Below are positions 6,216 to 8,444 of a DNA stretch of 8,444 nucleotides, one piece after another (position 1 is the first letter of the stretch; each line of letters opens with the position of its first letter). The translations under genes and the position numbers were made by a program. Source of the stretch: Klebsiella pneumoniae (GTDB lineage Bacteria; Pseudomonadota; Gammaproteobacteria; Ga0077536); assembly GCA_945873015.1 (NCBI GenBank), contig CAMCBY010000158.1, positions 1 through 8,444 of the forward strand. Direction: 5' to 3'. The notes beneath the pieces were generated by a model that saw only the letters and a program-made list of their open reading frames with translations, was not told the DNA's origin and did no database searches.

Positions 6216-8084
6216 ATGGCGCTCGACACTGCCAAAGAACAACGGGGCTTCCAATCGGAAGTGACCCAGCTACTCGACCTCGTCATCAATTCCTTGTACA
6301 GCAACCGCGAGATTTTTCTGCGCGAACTGGTTTCGAACGCCGCTGACGCGGCCGACAAGCTGCGTTTTGCAGCCTTGTCCGACGACAGCCTGTATGAGAA
6401 CGACAGCGAACTCGCCATCGAACTCGAATTCAGCGCCGAGGCCGGCACGATTACCGTGCGTGACAACGGCATCGGCATGACCCGCGATGAGGCCACCGAC
6501 CATCTCGGCACCATTGCCAAGTCCGGTACCCGCGAGTTCTTCGGCAAGCTGTCGGGCGACGCACGCGCTGATTCGCAGCTCATCGGCCAGTTCGGTGTCG
6601 GTTTCTACGCCGCTTTCATCGTCGCCGACAAGGTCACCGTCACCTCGCGCAAGGCGGGTCACAAAGCCGAAGAAGGGGTGCGCTGGGAATCGGAAGGAAA
6701 GGGTGAATTTACGGTTGAGACCGTCAATGCCAAGCGCCGCGGTACTGAAATCGTGTTGCACTTGAAAGAAGACGCCAAAGATCTCGCCAACGAATATCGC
6801 CTGCGCGAAATCTGCAAGCGGTACTCCGACCACATCTCAGTGCCGATCAAGATGCAGAAAACCGGCGAGGAGAAGGGCTGGGAGACCGTCAACCAGGCCA
6901 CCGCGCTATGGCGTCGCTCGAAGAACGAGATTTCCGACGAGGAATACAAAGAGTTCTACAAACACGTTTCCCACGACTTCAGCGACCCGACCAGTTGGTT
7001 GCACTCGAAGGTCGAGGGCAAGAGCGAATACACCACGCTGTTCTATCTGCCGGCCCGCGCACCGTTTGATCTCTGGGACCGCGAGGTCAAACACGGCGTG
7101 AAGCTGTACGTGCAGCGCGTATTCATCATGGACGATGCTGAGAAACTCATGCCGCGCTACCTGCGCTTTGTGCGCGGCGTGATTGATACGAACGATCTGC
7201 CGCTCAATGTCTCGCGCGAAATCCTGCAGCACAACAAGACGCTTGAAACCATCCGCAATGCGTCGGTCAAGAAAGTGTTGGGCATGATAGAGACGCTGGC
7301 CGAGGGTGAGAATTACGCAAGCTTCTGGGAGGCCTTTGGCCGCGTGCTGAAGGAAGGCGTGATTGAAGATTTTGCCAATCGCGAGCGCATCGCCAAACTG
7401 CTGCGTTTTGCCAGCACGCATACCGATACTGACACCCAGGACGTCGGCCTCGCCGCCTATGTCGGGCGCATGAAAGAGGGCCAGGACGCGATTTATTACA
7501 TCGTCGCCGACGGTTTCTCGACCGCGCGCAACAGCCCGCATCTCGAATATTTCCGCAAACAGGGCATCGAAGTGCTGCTCATGCACGAGCCGATTGACGA
7601 GTGGCTGGCCACACATCTTTCGGAGTTCGAGGGCAAGCAGCTGAAGTCGGTCGTGCATGGCGACATCAAGACTGATACCGAGGCCGAGCAGGACCAGCAG
7701 CAGGATGAAGAAGTCAGCCCGCTGTTGAAGCGCATCAAGGGTGCGCTCGATGCGCGTGTCGAGGACGTCAAGCGCAGTCAGCGATTGACCAGTTCACCGG
7801 CCTGCCTGGTGTCGGCGGATGCCGCCATGAGTGCCAATCTCGAACGCTTGCTGAAGGCCGCGGGGCAGGACGTGCCAGCCGCCAAACGTATCCTCGAACT
7901 CAATGTCGAGCACCCCATGATCAAGTTCATGGACGACATGCAGGACGAACAGCAGTTTGCCAACTGGGCGAGCCTGTTGTTCGAACAATCGATACTGGCC
8001 GAAGGTGGCAAACTCGATGACCCGGCGGGTTTCGTCAAACGCATGAACGACGTGGTGCTCGAACTGGCCGCCACGCGTGGCTAA
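6216..8084 (+). CDS. htpG: Molecular chaperone HtpG (bacterial Hsp90)
   Basis: HtpG is a cytosolic homodimeric ATP-dependent chaperone that remodels partly folded clients, in E. coli together with DnaK. The product has 622 residues (E. coli 624) and all three domains. The N-terminal GHKL ATPase has E37 and N41 in ELVSNAADAADKL, D83 in DNGIGM, a lid TIAKSGT and GQFGVGF at 124-130. The middle domain carries LPLNVSREIL with the gamma-phosphate-sensing arginine R334. A C-terminal dimerisation domain ends in FVKRMNDVVLELAATRG. An acidic, Gln-rich stretch (TDTEAEQDQQQDEE) sits at the middle/C-terminal junction, where homologues also vary. ATG 6216 is preceded by GAGGA five bases away. An in-frame ATG at 6117 lies upstream of the expected transcription start and lacks a ribosome site, so it is discarded. 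Heat-shock control is indicated by the promoter. Confidence 0.97.
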   Translation: MALDTAKEQRGFQSEVTQLLDLVINSLYSNREIFLRELVSNAADAADKLRFAALSDDSLYENDSELAIELEFSAEAGTITVRDNGIGMTRDEATDHLGTIAKSGTREFFGKLSGDARADSQLIGQFGVGFYAAFIVADKVTVTSRKAGHKAEEGVRWESEGKGEFTVETVNAKRRGTEIVLHLKEDAKDLANEYRLREICKRYSDHISVPIKMQKTGEEKGWETVNQATALWRRSKNEISDEEYKEFYKHVSHDFSDPTSWLHSKVEGKSEYTTLFYLPARAPFDLWDREVKHGVKLYVQRVFIMDDAEKLMPRYLRFVRGVIDTNDLPLNVSREILQHNKTLETIRNASVKKVLGMIETLAEGENYASFWEAFGRVLKEGVIEDFANRERIAKLLRFASTHTDTDTQDVGLAAYVGRMKEGQDAIYYIVADGFSTARNSPHLEYFRKQGIEVLLMHEPIDEWLATHLSEFEGKQLKSVVHGDIKTDTEAEQDQQQDEEVSPLLKRIKGALDARVEDVKRSQRLTSSPACLVSADAAMSANLERLLKAAGQDVPAAKRILELNVEHPMIKFMDDMQDEQQFANWASLLFEQSILAEGGKLDDPAGFVKRMNDVVLELAATRG

Positions 8085-8444
8085 ACGCGCGCCGCCCGCC
8101 ACCGCGCGCGCCTTGATCGAAAGTGCGGCACGACGTTTTCGTCGTGCCGGGCTGTATTACGGCCACGGCACCGACAACGCCGTGGACGAGGCCGCGTTTC
8201 TGGTGCTGCACGCGTTGGAAATGCCGCCCGATGCGGGCGATGAGTTGCTCGACCAGCCGCTGGCGCCCGGTGCTTGTGATGCCGCCGAGCGCTTGATAAC
8301 GACGCGCCTCGAACGTCGTTGTCCGGCCGCCTATCTCACCCAACGCATGTGGTTCGCCGGTCATGAGTTTTATGTCGATGAGCGGGTGCTGGTGCCGCGC
8401 TCACCGCTTGCGGAACTCATCCACGCCGAGTTTGCGCCGTGGGT
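8077..8444 (+). CDS. prmB: Ribosomal protein L3 N5-glutamine methyltransferase (5' part)
   Basis: PrmB uses S-adenosylmethionine to methylate the side-chain amide of a conserved glutamine in ribosomal protein L3, helping large-subunit assembly. The window holds about 122 residues, the N-terminal helical domain. Family landmarks are LYYGHGTDNAVDEA near residues 26-39, AYLTQRMWFAGHEFYVDERVLVPRSP ending at 110 (split here: AYLTQRMWFAGHE, then FYVDERVLVPRSP), and AELIHAEF. The Rossmann fold and the NPPY catalytic motif lie past the right edge. YGHGTDN and VLVPRSP separate it from PrmC (HemK). GTG 8077 is chosen because a TGA lies in frame at 8044-8046 and the only other candidate is TTG 8113. The start overlaps the htpG end by eight bases and has no clear Shine-Dalgarno, so translational coupling to htpG is likely. 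A strong inverted repeat lies in its codons 17-25. Confidence 0.93.
   Translation, partial: MAKRAPPATARALIESAARRFRRAGLYYGHGTDNAVDEAAFLVLHALEMPPDAGDELLDQPLAPGACDAAERLITTRLERRCPAAYLTQRMWFAGHEFYVDERVLVPRSPLAELIHAEFAPW
8126..8149 (+). repeat. Perfect 10-bp inverted repeat inside the start of prmB
   Basis: CGGCACGACG and CGTCGTGCCG flank a TTTT loop, 41 bases past the htpG stop and within prmB codons 17-25. The coding reflection is a palindromic peptide, ARRFRRA. A stable stem-loop in the mRNA is expected. No T-run follows, so full termination is unlikely. Confidence 0.6.

Noticed and set aside
6270..7658. Minus-strand frames of 187 and 250 codons inside htpG
   Set aside because: They are antisense shadows of a full-length, conserved HtpG.
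8126..8149. The prmB inverted repeat as an intrinsic terminator of htpG
   Set aside because: The four Ts are in the loop, not after the stem. The repeat lies within an intact prmB frame.
1..8444. CRISPR array, insertion sequence, integrase, tRNA or rRNA
   Set aside because: Reading both strands showed no regularly spaced direct repeats, transposase-like product or recognisable structural RNA sequence.

Overview
The window is GC-rich and carries six protein genes, two of them cut by the window edges. Gene content points to a gammaproteobacterium. MutS keeps the Escherichia coli numbering of its Walker A and B motifs and catalytic-site histidine. The ferredoxin is the Azotobacter FdI/FdxA type. 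HtpG and PrmB closely resemble enterobacterial proteins. The mutS-fdxA pair is also seen in pseudomonads, where rpoS lies next to fdxA; here rpoS is absent. The genus cannot be determined. The organism may be a less-studied lineage, because the CHASE2 kinase and DUF4124 neighbours are not a pseudomonad arrangement.

Layout. Four genes lie on the minus strand and read leftwards from about 6.0 kb: mutS (mismatch recognition ATPase), fdxA (7Fe-8S ferredoxin), a small exported DUF4124 protein, and a membrane-bound Ser/Thr kinase with an N-terminal CHASE2 sensor domain. The kinase's C-terminal part runs off position 1. From about 6.2 kb rightwards the plus strand carries htpG (bacterial Hsp90), then prmB (ribosomal protein L3 glutamine methyltransferase), which overlaps htpG by 8 bases and runs off the right edge. 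The divergent gap 6028-6215 holds a good match to a sigma-32 heat-shock promoter for htpG.

How the genes relate. These are mostly separate housekeeping functions rather than one pathway: DNA repair, electron transfer, protein folding, ribosome modification, and a sensory kinase. Three promoters can be proposed with different strength: a near-consensus sigma-70 promoter for fdxA at the end of mutS, the sigma-32 promoter of htpG, and a weaker one in front of the kinase.

For a second look: (1) the kinase has no ribosome binding site of its own and is preceded by a 13-codon reading frame with a strong Shine-Dalgarno, ending in an ATGA overlap with the kinase start, so the kinase is probably translated by coupling; (2) a 16-pair hairpin lies in the 280-base gap after fdxA; (3) a 10-bp inverted repeat with a four-T loop lies inside the start of prmB just after the htpG stop; (4) there are two GC-rich palindromes between mutS and htpG. 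I see no CRISPR array, transposon, tRNA, rRNA or phage gene, and nothing that makes a convincing wholly new system.
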